Assembly: GCA_018712705.1 (NCBI GenBank)
Contig: DVGM01000012.1
Span: 1 to 21,368, forward strand
Length of the DNA: 21,368 nt
Origin: Aphodousia faecalis
Lineage (GTDB): Bacteria > Pseudomonadota > Gammaproteobacteria > Burkholderiales > Burkholderiaceae_F
Direction: 5' to 3'
Made by a program: the position numbers and the translations under genes. The notes under the pieces are model-generated. The model was not told where the DNA came from and did not search any database. It was given only the letters and a program-made list of their open reading frames with translations. This document shows positions 1 to 7,068 of this stretch, piece after piece (position 1 is the first letter of the stretch; each line of letters starts with the position of its first letter).

Positions 1-42
1 CAGTAGGGAATCCTCGCCGTTCACGGCGAGGAGGATGTCAAA
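1..42 (+). mobile_element. IS200/IS605-type right end (partial)
   Basis: A perfect 9-bp hairpin (11-19 with 24-32, loop TTCA) is followed at once by GAGGATGTCAA. This hairpin-plus-GGATGTCAA arrangement is typical of the right ends of IS200/IS605-family elements, which carry subterminal hairpins instead of inverted repeats and are moved by a Y1 transposase. The rest of the element, including any tnpA or tnpB, would lie left of the window. The exact boundary (about base 41-42) is inferred from the family pattern and cannot be proved without the left end or an empty site. Confidence 0.5.
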
Positions 43-111
43 GCCTTTTCTTCATTGCTGGGTATTTTCGGCTGGCGGCAAATTGAATACGGAACCTACT
101 ACAAACTCTAG
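43..111 (+). pseudogene. 3' tail of an unidentified gene interrupted by the IS end
   Basis: Immediately after the IS-like end, one frame is open for 22 codons and stops with TAG at 109-111. It ends in an aromatic-rich peptide, GWRQIEYGTYYKL. In the same frame the hairpin region reads through only as far back as a TAG at 4-6, so no complete gene starts here. A strong terminator follows 24 bases later, as expected at the end of a real gene. I read it as the C-terminus of a gene whose upstream part was separated by the insertion. The family is not recognisable from so few residues. Confidence 0.35.
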
Positions 112-135
112 CTGACTATATTGAATTACCAATCG

Positions 136-172
136 GCTCTCAGCTTCATCGAAGAAGCTGAGAGCATTTTTT
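136..172 (+). terminator. Rho-independent terminator
   Basis: A perfect 12-bp stem (GCTCTCAGCTTC at 136-147 with its complement at 154-165) and a 6-base loop are followed by ATTTTTT (166-172). The T-run lies only on the + side, so it serves the truncated gene to its left. It also separates that gene from the convergent amidohydrolase ending at 198. Confidence 0.9.
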
Positions 173-197
173 CAGTTAATCAACACTGAAACAGCGT

Positions 198-1397
198 TTA
201 TTTGGCCAATGCCTCCAGACGTTTAATTGCCATATTGGCTACAACGCTGACAGCAACCGGCAAAACCTCGTCATTGAAGTCAAAGTTTGGATTGTGGAGA
301 CTGACGGTATGCTCATCATCCTTAATACCAACGCGAATAATGCAGCCGGGCACTCTTTGCAAATACTCGCTGAAGTCTTCAGAACTCATGAAAGGATCAA
401 TCACTTTAACGTGATCTTCCCCCAAAAGTTCACCGGTCACCTTCAGCGCCGCCTCTGTCTGAGCCGGGCTATTGATGACAGAACCGCATTCATGGACGTA
501 CTTCAACTCCACTTCACAACCGTTGGCTGCGGCAATGGACGGCACCATGGTCTTGACGACCTCTTCGATCTGAACACGTGTTTGCGGCAAGAACGTGCGA
601 ATGGTGCCGCTTAACGTACATTCTGCGGGTACAACATTCATGGCTTCAAAACGACCGGCATTGATCGAGCAGATGGAAAGAACCGCCGTATCAATCGGAT
701 TGACCTTACGGGAAACAATCGTTTGCAAAGCCGTTACGATTTGGGCTGCTACCGGAATGGGGTCCACGCCTAAATGAGGACGGCCACCATGAGTTCCCTT
801 CCCCTTCACCGTGATGTAGAGACTGTCTGAGGCAGCCTGCAAAGGACCTGGTTTGAAACCGATCGTTCCCTTGGGCAACATCGGTTCTGTATGGCCACCA
901 TAAATTTCTTCAATACCATACTTTTCCAGCAAGCCAGCTTCAATGAGGGTACGCGCACCCTGGCTAATCTCTTCTGCAGGTTGGAACACCAAAACGACTT
1001 TACCCGGGAAGTCACGATGGGAAGCTAAATAACGAGCCACGCCCAAAAGCCAAGTTGTGTGGCCGTCATGTCCGCAAGCGTGCGCATAGCCTTCATTTTG
1101 ACTGACCCAATCCTTGCCGCAACGATCGTTCATCGGCAGACAATCCATATCGGCACGAACACCGATCGTGTGTCCCGGGCGATTACCCTCAATAACAGCA
1201 ATAACTGCTCCCTTGACAAAATCGGTATTGATATCCGTGACACCCCATTGACGAAGGTGATCACAAATGACACCAACTGTGCGCTCGGTATTAAAACCGT
1301 ACTCGGGATGACTATGAAGATCGTGACGAATTGCTGTTAATTCATCTGCCCACTGAGCCACGTCAGGCAACAAACGGTCTGCTAGCAGTACTGCCAT
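198..1397 (-). CDS. M20-family amidohydrolase (hippurate/N-acyl amino acid hydrolase-like)
   Basis: A 399-residue protein of the M20D/HipO class: cytoplasmic, two-metal enzymes that hydrolyse N-acyl amino acids, hippurate or related amides. Visible motifs are the RADMDCLPM segment (81-89), the metal-binding HACGHDGH (106-113, with C108 and H110), the PAEE catalytic and metal carboxylates (140-143), H169 in GGHTEP, and a C-terminal SLHNPNF carrying the last family histidine. Length is normal. I chose ATG at 1397 because AGGAG sits 7 bases before it. A longer reading from 1424 adds nine unconserved residues and would include the ribosome binding site. It stands alone, convergent with the remnant at the left edge and divergent from xpt. 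Substrate cannot be read from sequence. Confidence 0.9.
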   Translation of the reverse strand: MAVLLADRLLPDVAQWADELTAIRHDLHSHPEYGFNTERTVGVICDHLRQWGVTDINTDFVKGAVIAVIEGNRPGHTIGVRADMDCLPMNDRCGKDWVSQNEGYAHACGHDGHTTWLLGVARYLASHRDFPGKVVLVFQPAEEISQGARTLIEAGLLEKYGIEEIYGGHTEPMLPKGTIGFKPGPLQAASDSLYITVKGKGTHGGRPHLGVDPIPVAAQIVTALQTIVSRKVNPIDTAVLSICSINAGRFEAMNVVPAECTLSGTIRTFLPQTRVQIEEVVKTMVPSIAAANGCEVELKYVHECGSVINSPAQTEAALKVTGELLGEDHVKVIDPFMSSEDFSEYLQRVPGCIIRVGIKDDEHTVSLHNPNFDFNDEVLPVAVSVVANMAIKRLEALAK

Positions 1398-1550
1398 TGT
1401 TATTTCTCCTAAAGAAGGGACCAAACGCTACATAACAATAATTAATATCGATAGTCGTTTGAATAAAAAAAGTTATGAGAAACTTTAGCACTAATGCAGT
1501 GATTTCTTTTAAACGAAAGTGGCTAAAGAAGCGAAATATTCTCCGAGCCG
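1398..1550. promoter_or_regulatory. Divergent intergenic region between the amidohydrolase and xpt
   Basis: An AT-rich spacer with no credible ORF. It must hold the amidohydrolase promoter on the minus strand, but I see no strong hexamer pair. CACTAATGCAGTG (1489-1501) is an interrupted palindrome with 4-bp arms, of the kind regulators bind. CATAAC near 1430 and GTTATG near 1473 form another short inverted pair. No assignment is possible. Confidence 0.3.
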
Positions 1551-1556
1551 TATAAT
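1551..1556 (+). promoter_or_regulatory. Predicted -10 element of the xpt operon
   Basis: A perfect TATAAT lies about 165 bases before the xpt start codon. The matching -35 is poor, so activity is uncertain. Initiation about seven bases downstream would give a leader of roughly 158 nt, enough for the structured element that follows. Confidence 0.5.
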
Positions 1557-1630
1557 TGCGCCATCTCTTCTTTGTTCTCAACAAGATAGCCTTTGGATTA
1601 GGTTCTACCTATCTATTTTCAGAGCTATTT

Positions 1631-1694
1631 TGTTGGACTGGCAGGTACTCACTGAAATTCTTTACTGAAAGGAGACGGCGTACCGGATCCAACA
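1631..1694 (+). ncRNA. Structured 5' leader of xpt, candidate purine-responsive riboswitch
   Basis: Three nested helices can be drawn. The outer one is TGTTGGA (1631-1637) with TCCAACA (1688-1694). The middle one is GGTAC (1644-1648) with GTACC (1680-1684). The inner one is TTCTTT (1658-1663) with AAAGGA (1668-1673), closed by ACTG. Between the middle and inner helices is a large asymmetric internal loop, TCACTGAAA against GACGGC. This layout and its place before a xanthine salvage and transport pair suggest a ligand-binding leader. Xanthine-sensing RNAs of the NMT1 class are known upstream of purine genes in proteobacteria, but I cannot match that consensus from memory. It is not the classic guanine-type purine riboswitch. 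A smaller upstream pairing, GATAG (1585-1589) with CTATC (1609-1613), may belong to the same leader. Confidence 0.45.
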
Positions 1695-1720
1695 GGATAT
1701 CGTCGGGCGCCGAAAATACT

Positions 1721-2287
1721 ATGAAAGCACTCAAAGAGCGCATTCTTCGAGACGGAAAATGTCTTGACGGCGGCATCCTTAAAGTCGATAACTTCATCAA
1801 CCATCAAATGGATCCCATTTTGATGAAATCCATGGCTGTCGAATTCGTCCGCCGCTTCGCCAGCACCAAGATCAACAAAATTCTAACCATTGAAGCAAGC
1901 GGCATCGCTCCCGCCATCATGGTGGGTTACTTGCTCGAGTTACCCGTTGTCTTTGCGAAAAAGAAAGTCCCGAGCACAATGGACAATATGCTTGCAACAA
2001 AGGTATTTTCCTTTACCAAAAACCGTACTTATGACGTTTGCGTCAGTAAAGATTATCTCTGCCCCGGTGATAAGGTTTTGTTCATTGATGACTTCTTAGC
2101 CAATGGCAATGCCGCCAAGGGCATTATGGACCTCGTCAATCAAGCCGGTGCAGAACTCGTCGGCATGGGCTTTTTGATTGAAAAAGGCTTTCAAGCCGGT
2201 GGCAACGAACTTCGTAAACTGGGCATTCATGTTGAATCCCTTGCCATTATTGATAGCTTAGACAACAACAAGATCACACTTCGCTAA
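1721..2287 (+). CDS. xpt: Xanthine phosphoribosyltransferase
   Basis: A 188-residue protein that transfers ribose-5-phosphate from PRPP to xanthine, giving XMP for guanine nucleotide salvage in the cytoplasm. It follows the Bacillus Xpt pattern closely: MKALKERIL start, KVDNFINHQMDP (21-32), TIEASGIAPA (56-65), the PRPP loop VLFIDDFLANGNA (119-131), IEKGFQAGG, and the VESLAIIDSL tail. Length is close to the family's 190-195. ATG 1721 is chosen because homology starts there. No good ribosome binding site lies just upstream; a small hairpin (TCGG-GCG-CCGA, 1703-1713) does. The frame is open upstream but without conserved sequence. The gene is followed after 10 bases by the permease, so import and salvage are probably made from one transcript. 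Confidence 0.95.
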   Translation: MKALKERILRDGKCLDGGILKVDNFINHQMDPILMKSMAVEFVRRFASTKINKILTIEASGIAPAIMVGYLLELPVVFAKKKVPSTMDNMLATKVFSFTKNRTYDVCVSKDYLCPGDKVLFIDDFLANGNAAKGIMDLVNQAGAELVGMGFLIEKGFQAGGNELRKLGIHVESLAIIDSLDNNKITLR

Positions 2288-2297
2288 AGGAAAAAAC

Positions 2298-3668
2298 GTG
2301 GCCGAATTAAATCTCGAAGAGCACTCTTACAACTCTAAATCTTCTGAGTTAATTTACGGACTGGAAGACCGTCCTCCCTTAAAAGAGACCCTTTTTGCAG
2401 CACTGCAGCATATGCTGGCCATCTTTGTGGCCATCGTAACGCCTCCCCTGATCATTGCAGGAGCTTTGCAATTGGATCTTGAAACGACGGGCTATCTGGT
2501 TTCCATGTCTTTGATGGTTTCCGGTATTGCCACGTTTATTCAATGCCGCACCGTAGGCCCCATCGGTTGCGGCTTGTTGTGTATTCAGGGAACCAGTTTT
2601 TCCTTTATCGGTCCCATCATCTCCGCGGGTCTCACCGGAGGACTTTCGGCGATTTTCGGCGCCACTATTGTTGCTTCCACAGTGGAAATGTTTGTCAGCC
2701 GAATTCTGAAATACACACGCCGCGTGATCACTCCGCTTGTTTCTGGCATTGTGGTGACCTTAATTGGCATGAGCTTAATAAAAGTCGGCATCATTGCTTG
2801 CGGTGGCGGCTACGCTGCCAAGTCAGCCGGCACTTTCGGCAGTTTCCAAAATTTAGGCATTGCCGCTTTGGTTCTTTTTTCCATCATTTTCTTTAATCGC
2901 AGTTCCAACCGTTATCTTCGGATGAGTTCAATTGTCATCGGTTTAGCGATCGGCTACGTTGTCTCCTGGTTCTGCGGAATGGTGGACTTTTCTTCTGTCA
3001 AGAGTTACAGCGGCTTTAATATTCCCATCCCGTTTAAATACGGTGTGTCATTTGATTGGGGCGCCATTATCGGCTTAGGTCTTGTTTACCTCATCACAGC
3101 CATTGAGGCCTACGGGGATGTCACCGCCAACTCCATGATTTCCGGTCAGCCTTTCCGTGGTGATCAATTTATGAAACGTGCACAAGGCGGCATTCTCGCC
3201 GATGGCTTTAATTCCATGTTGGCCGGTATGCTCAATTCCTTTCCCAATTCCATCTTTGCTCAAAATAACGGCATGATCCAATTGACCGGTGTAGCCAGCC
3301 GTTATGTCGGGTACTTCATTGCTGGCTTTCTGGTTTTATTGGGACTCTTTCCAGCCATCGGTTTAGTGTTTTCTTTAATGCCCGACCCGGTCTTAGGTGG
3401 AGCGACACTGCTTATGTTCGGGACGGTCGCCGCCGCAGGCATGCGAATCATTGCAAGCCAACGCATTGACCGTAAAGCCATTTTGGTTATTGCCTTAAGT
3501 TTCTCGTTTGGGTTAAGTGTTGAACTTGTTCCGGAAATTCTTTCCCAATTCCCTGAGACACTGCGCAATATTTTTGCCTCAGGTATCACTACCGGTGGCT
3601 TAACGGCCATTATTGCCAACACGCTGATTCATATTGAAGAATATCAAGACAACAAAGACGAGCAATAA
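2298..3668 (+). CDS. NCS2-family xanthine/uracil permease
   Basis: A 456-residue inner-membrane nucleobase:cation symporter of the NCS2 (nucleobase-ascorbate transporter) family, with the many hydrophobic segments expected for 14 membrane spans. Family marks are the QH pair in the first span (37-38), the substrate-site glutamate in AIEAYGDVTANS (E270), and the signature Q-N-x-G-x4-T-G at 322-331 (QNNGMIQLTG). The start is GTG at 2298, preceded by AAAGGA. It sits 10 bases after xpt and is followed by a terminator, so the two form a complete operon. That pairing makes xanthine the likeliest substrate (PbuX/XanP-like), but the family also carries uracil and uric acid, so the specificity is inferred. 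Confidence 0.93.
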   Translation: MAELNLEEHSYNSKSSELIYGLEDRPPLKETLFAALQHMLAIFVAIVTPPLIIAGALQLDLETTGYLVSMSLMVSGIATFIQCRTVGPIGCGLLCIQGTSFSFIGPIISAGLTGGLSAIFGATIVASTVEMFVSRILKYTRRVITPLVSGIVVTLIGMSLIKVGIIACGGGYAAKSAGTFGSFQNLGIAALVLFSIIFFNRSSNRYLRMSSIVIGLAIGYVVSWFCGMVDFSSVKSYSGFNIPIPFKYGVSFDWGAIIGLGLVYLITAIEAYGDVTANSMISGQPFRGDQFMKRAQGGILADGFNSMLAGMLNSFPNSIFAQNNGMIQLTGVASRYVGYFIAGFLVLLGLFPAIGLVFSLMPDPVLGGATLLMFGTVAAAGMRIIASQRIDRKAILVIALSFSFGLSVELVPEILSQFPETLRNIFASGITTGGLTAIIANTLIHIEEYQDNKDEQ

Positions 3669-3676
3669 GCGCATCG

Positions 3677-3706
3677 AAGCTCCCGAAAGATCTCGGGAGC
3701 TTTTTT
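3677..3706 (+). terminator. Terminator of the xpt-permease operon
   Basis: AAGCTCCCGA (3677-3686) pairs perfectly with TCGGGAGCTT (3693-3702) around a six-base loop, and the second arm runs into TTTTTT (3701-3706). It begins 9 bases after the permease stop codon. Confidence 0.92.
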
Positions 3707-3767
3707 CAAAATACTGCATAGGGTAATTCGCTTACCACGAACTCTCTAAAAGATCGGACAAAACCGT

Positions 3768-3773
3768 TATACT
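3768..3773 (+). promoter_or_regulatory. Candidate -10 element of leuS
   Basis: TATACT lies 38 bases before the leuS ATG, just after the previous operon's terminator, where a promoter is required. No strong -35 is present at the usual spacing, so this is a positional guess backed by one hexamer. Confidence 0.35.
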
Positions 3774-3811
3774 TTTTAAATTCGCTTAATTAACTGTGAT
3801 TGGATAGCACT

Positions 3812-6448
3812 ATGCGTGAAACCTACTCTCCGCAAACTGTTGAAGCAGAGGTGCAGGCAGCTTGGAAAAAAGCTGATGTCTACCATGCTCACGAACATGC
3901 TAAAGACAAGAACGGCAAAGAAAAACCTAAGTTCTATGTTTTATCCATGTTGCCTTACCCGAGCGGTAAGTTGCACATGGGTCACGTCCGCAACTACACA
4001 TTAAACGACGTGATGTATCGCTACCTTCGTATGAAGGGCTACAACGTGATGACCCCGATGGGATGGGATGCTTTCGGTTTGCCGGCAGAAAATGCCGCCA
4101 TTAACCATGGCATTGCTCCGGCCAAGTGGACTTTTGACAACATTGCAGAAATGAAAAACCAAATGCAACCGTTGGGGCTTGCATTTGACTGGAGCCGTGA
4201 GGTAGCCACATGTACGCCTGAGTACTATCGCTGGAACCAGTGGATGTTCCTAAAAATGTTGGAAAAGGGCGTCTGCTACCGAAAGACCCAAATCGTTAAC
4301 TGGGACCCGGTTGATAAGACCGTCTTGGCCAACGAACAGGTTGTTGATGGTCGCGGTTGGCGCTCTGGTGCTGTTGTTGAAAAACGTGAAATCCCTGGCT
4401 ATTACCTCGGAATCACTCAGTACGCTGATGAACTCTTAAAAGACCTTGACACGCTTAAAGGTTGGCCTGAACAAGTCCGCAGCATGCAGGAACACTGGAT
4501 CGGCAAATCGGTCGGTGTGAAGCTTGCCTTCCCCTACACGATTGACGGTAAAGACGAAAAACTGCAAGTTTTCACCACCCGTGCAGATACTTTAATGGGT
4601 GTGACATTTGTTGCTATCGCTGCTGAACACCCCTTGGCTAAGCGTCTGGCTCAAGACAATCCTCAGGTTGAAGCCTTTATTCAGGAATGTGCCAAGGGCG
4701 GCGTCAGTGAAGCTGATTTGGCCACCCGTGAAAAAGAAGGCGTTCCGACAGGCTTTTGCGTCAAACATCCGCTCACCGGAGCAGACGTTCCGGTTTGGGT
4801 CGGCAATTATGTGTTAATGAGCTACGGCGAAGGCGCCGTTATGGGCGTTCCGGCTCATGATGAACGTGATTTTGCTTTTGCTAAGAAATACAACTTGCCG
4901 ATTAAGCAGGTTGTCGGCATGCCCGGCAAGACTTACAGTACGGACGCTTGGGAAGAATGGTACGCCGATAAGAGTGATGCCACTGAGCTGGTTAACTCCG
5001 GCGAGTTTGATGGCCTGACCGTTCACCAAGGCATTGACAAAATCGCTGATGCTCTTCAAGCCAAGGGCTTGGGTGAAAAACAAACCCAATTCCGTATTCG
5101 TGACTGGGGTATCAGTCGCCAACGCTATTGGGGTACACCGATTCCTATCATCAATTGCCCGCATTGCGGCCCTGTTCCGGTTCCGGAAAAAGACCTCCCA
5201 GTGGTTCTGCCCACTGACTTGGTGCCTGACGGTTCCGGCAATCCGTTAAATAAGTGTGAATCGTTCCTAAAGTGCAAGTGCCCGAAGTGCGGCGGTGACG
5301 CAACCCGTGAAACCGACACAATGGACACGTTCGTTGATTCTTCGTGGTACTTCATGCGCTACTGCTCACACGATTGCGACACAGCAATGGTTGATGAACG
5401 CAATGATTACTGGGCTCCGGTGGATCAATACATCGGCGGTATTGAACACGCCGTATTGCATTTGCTCTATGCTCGCTTCTGGACCAAGGTCATGCGTGAC
5501 TTGGGACTCGTGAAGTTTGACGAACCGTTTACACGGCTTTTCACTCAAGGGATGTTGACTGCCGAATGCTATTACCGCGAAATGCCCGATGGTAAGAAGC
5601 GTTGGTACTACCCGGATGAAATTGAGATCTTCTACGATGAAAAAGCCCGTCCGGTTAAAGCTATTGCTAAGGACGATGGTCTGCCCGTCACCATGGGCGG
5701 CGTCGAAAAGATGAGTAAGTCAAAAAACAATGTGGTTGAACCGAAGACCATCATTGACAAGTTCGGTGCCGACACGGCCCGCAGCTTCGTGATGTTTGCA
5801 GGACCTCCCGATCAATCGGCCGCTTGGAGCAATTCCGGTGCGGAAGGGACGTTCCGCTTCCTGCGCAGACTTTGGAACTGGTGCTTCAAGAATAAGGAAG
5901 CGATTGAAAAGGCGGGTGCTGTTGAAGTCTCTGCCCTTACGGCCGAACTGAAGAATTTGCGTCGTGACATTTATCAGTCGCTCAAGCAGGCAACGGCCGA
6001 CATTGACCGCATGCAGTACAACACCGTTGTCTCTGCGACGATGAAGATGCTCAATTCGCTCGAAGGCGTGAAATCATGTCAAGATGCCGCCACCGCGTCC
6101 GTATTCAAGGAATGCGCCAGTATCTTGATTCGCACCCTTTATCCGATTGCGCCTCATATTACAACGCAGCTTTGGCAAGACCTGGGCTTTGAGTCCGCCA
6201 TGGGATCTATCCTTGACGCCCCCTGGCCAGAAGTGGATGAAAAAGCGTTGGTAGCCGATGACATGACTTTGGTTGTACAGGTCAACGGTAAATTGCGCGG
6301 CTCAGTGACGGTGTCCGCACAGGCCGATAAGGAAAGCATTGAAAAAGCCGCCCTTGAAAACGAGAATGTGAAGAAATTCACAGAAGGCAAAGTGATCCGC
6401 AAGATCATTATCGTGCCGAAGAAACTCGTCAATATCGTCGCGGCATAA
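3812..6448 (+). CDS. leuS: Leucyl-tRNA synthetase
   Basis: An 878-residue class I aminoacyl-tRNA synthetase that charges tRNA-Leu in the cytoplasm. The catalytic Rossmann fold is marked by HMGH (55-58, the HIGH motif) within YPSGKLHMGHVRNYT, and by KMSKS (633-637). The CP1 editing domain that removes mischarged amino acids shows TTRADT (255-260) and VPAHDERD (346-353), which contains its conserved aspartate. A cysteine-pair zinc-ribbon-like insert (CPHC and CKCPKC) follows. The anticodon-binding helical region and a C-terminal domain ending KIIIVPKKLVNIVA complete it. Length is normal for bacteria (about 860). I use ATG 3812; a TTG four codons earlier adds only DST. The ribosome binding site is weak. 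A terminator follows, so it is probably its own transcription unit. Confidence 0.98.
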   Translation: MRETYSPQTVEAEVQAAWKKADVYHAHEHAKDKNGKEKPKFYVLSMLPYPSGKLHMGHVRNYTLNDVMYRYLRMKGYNVMTPMGWDAFGLPAENAAINHGIAPAKWTFDNIAEMKNQMQPLGLAFDWSREVATCTPEYYRWNQWMFLKMLEKGVCYRKTQIVNWDPVDKTVLANEQVVDGRGWRSGAVVEKREIPGYYLGITQYADELLKDLDTLKGWPEQVRSMQEHWIGKSVGVKLAFPYTIDGKDEKLQVFTTRADTLMGVTFVAIAAEHPLAKRLAQDNPQVEAFIQECAKGGVSEADLATREKEGVPTGFCVKHPLTGADVPVWVGNYVLMSYGEGAVMGVPAHDERDFAFAKKYNLPIKQVVGMPGKTYSTDAWEEWYADKSDATELVNSGEFDGLTVHQGIDKIADALQAKGLGEKQTQFRIRDWGISRQRYWGTPIPIINCPHCGPVPVPEKDLPVVLPTDLVPDGSGNPLNKCESFLKCKCPKCGGDATRETDTMDTFVDSSWYFMRYCSHDCDTAMVDERNDYWAPVDQYIGGIEHAVLHLLYARFWTKVMRDLGLVKFDEPFTRLFTQGMLTAECYYREMPDGKKRWYYPDEIEIFYDEKARPVKAIAKDDGLPVTMGGVEKMSKSKNNVVEPKTIIDKFGADTARSFVMFAGPPDQSAAWSNSGAEGTFRFLRRLWNWCFKNKEAIEKAGAVEVSALTAELKNLRRDIYQSLKQATADIDRMQYNTVVSATMKMLNSLEGVKSCQDAATASVFKECASILIRTLYPIAPHITTQLWQDLGFESAMGSILDAPWPEVDEKALVADDMTLVVQVNGKLRGSVTVSAQADKESIEKAALENENVKKFTEGKVIRKIIIVPKKLVNIVAA

Positions 6449-6473
6449 TCAATCTGAGTCACCTCCTGCAACG

Positions 6474-6506
6474 AGTCCCGAAGCCAACCAAGCTTCGGGA
6501 CTTTTT
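6474..6506 (+). terminator. Terminator after leuS
   Basis: AGTCCCGAAGC (6474-6484) pairs perfectly over 11 bp with GCTTCGGGACT (6492-6502) and is followed by TTTTT. It lies 25 bases after the leuS stop and ends only a few bases before the -10-like sequence serving lptE. Confidence 0.9.
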
Positions 6507-6509
6507 GCC

Positions 6510-6515
6510 TATAAT
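6510..6515 (+). promoter_or_regulatory. Candidate -10 element of the lptE-holA operon
   Basis: A perfect TATAAT starts 4 bases after the T-run of the leuS terminator and 46 bases before the lptE ATG. The -35 position falls inside the terminator stem and does not match the consensus, so promoter and terminator would physically overlap if both work. Confidence 0.4.
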
Positions 6516-6555
6516 GAGCCTATTGCCTACTGGACATACTTTTGGGAATTCAATT

Positions 6556-7068
6556 ATGGCTTTGGCCCGACGTTCATTTCTTCTTTCTGCTCTGGCTTGC
6601 ACACTGTTGGCAAGCGGTTGCGGTTTTCATCTCCGCGGACAAGTGACTTTGCCCTTTCAGACGCTCTACGTCAATATGCCGGTCAATGACAAAGTCGCTG
6701 CAGATATCAGGCGAATGATTGCGGCCTCAACCAATGTGACAATCGTCTCTCAAGCCAATAGGGCTGATGCTATTTTGGAATTGCTCTCTTCCGGCCGTCA
6801 CCGTGAAGTGATTTCCGTCAATATGCAGGGTGAGGATCGCGACTACCAATTGACCCTGAATATGACTTTCCGACTAGCAACTCCCGACGGTGAAGAATTT
6901 TTCCCGCCGACAACATTTACCGCTTCACGCACCATGTACTACAACGATGACGAGTACCTGTCTCGTGCGTCTGAAGAAAATGTTCTCTACAACGAAATGC
7001 AACAGGATCTGATTTCTCAGTTGCTCAGTCGTCTCACAACCGTCGAACCCATCCCGCATGAATATTAA
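6556..7068 (+). CDS. lptE: LPS-assembly lipoprotein LptE
   Basis: A 170-residue outer-membrane lipoprotein that plugs and supports the LptD beta-barrel, which inserts lipopolysaccharide into the outer leaflet. The N-terminus is a lipoprotein signal: positive ALARR, a hydrophobic stretch, then LASG with the lipidated C22. Mature sequence starts CGFHLRG, the LptE (RlpB) hallmark. ATG 6556 is preferred, with GGGA upstream; the TTG at 6505 would put 17 non-signal residues before it. Position between leuS and holA is the classic conserved order and supports the call strongly. The 3' end overlaps holA by 11 bases, so the two are translationally coupled. Its presence implies a Gram-negative envelope with LPS. 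Confidence 0.93.
   Translation: MALARRSFLLSALACTLLASGCGFHLRGQVTLPFQTLYVNMPVNDKVAADIRRMIAASTNVTIVSQANRADAILELLSSGRHREVISVNMQGEDRDYQLTLNMTFRLATPDGEEFFPPTTFTASRTMYYNDDEYLSRASEENVLYNEMQQDLISQLLSRLTTVEPIPHEY

Noticed and set aside
1398..1424. Longer start for the amidohydrolase at 1424
   Set aside because: The nine added residues are encoded by the ribosome binding site region; AGGAG is well placed for the ATG at 1397.
1557..1720. Classic guanine/adenine-type purine riboswitch before xpt
   Set aside because: The conserved three-way-junction core and paired-loop sequences of that class are not present; the fold seen is a single stacked hairpin with internal loops.
1556..1720. N-terminal extension of xpt from the TTG at 1556
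   Set aside because: The added 55 residues have no similarity to Xpt, which begins at MKALKERIL. The start would also lie inside the promoter -10.
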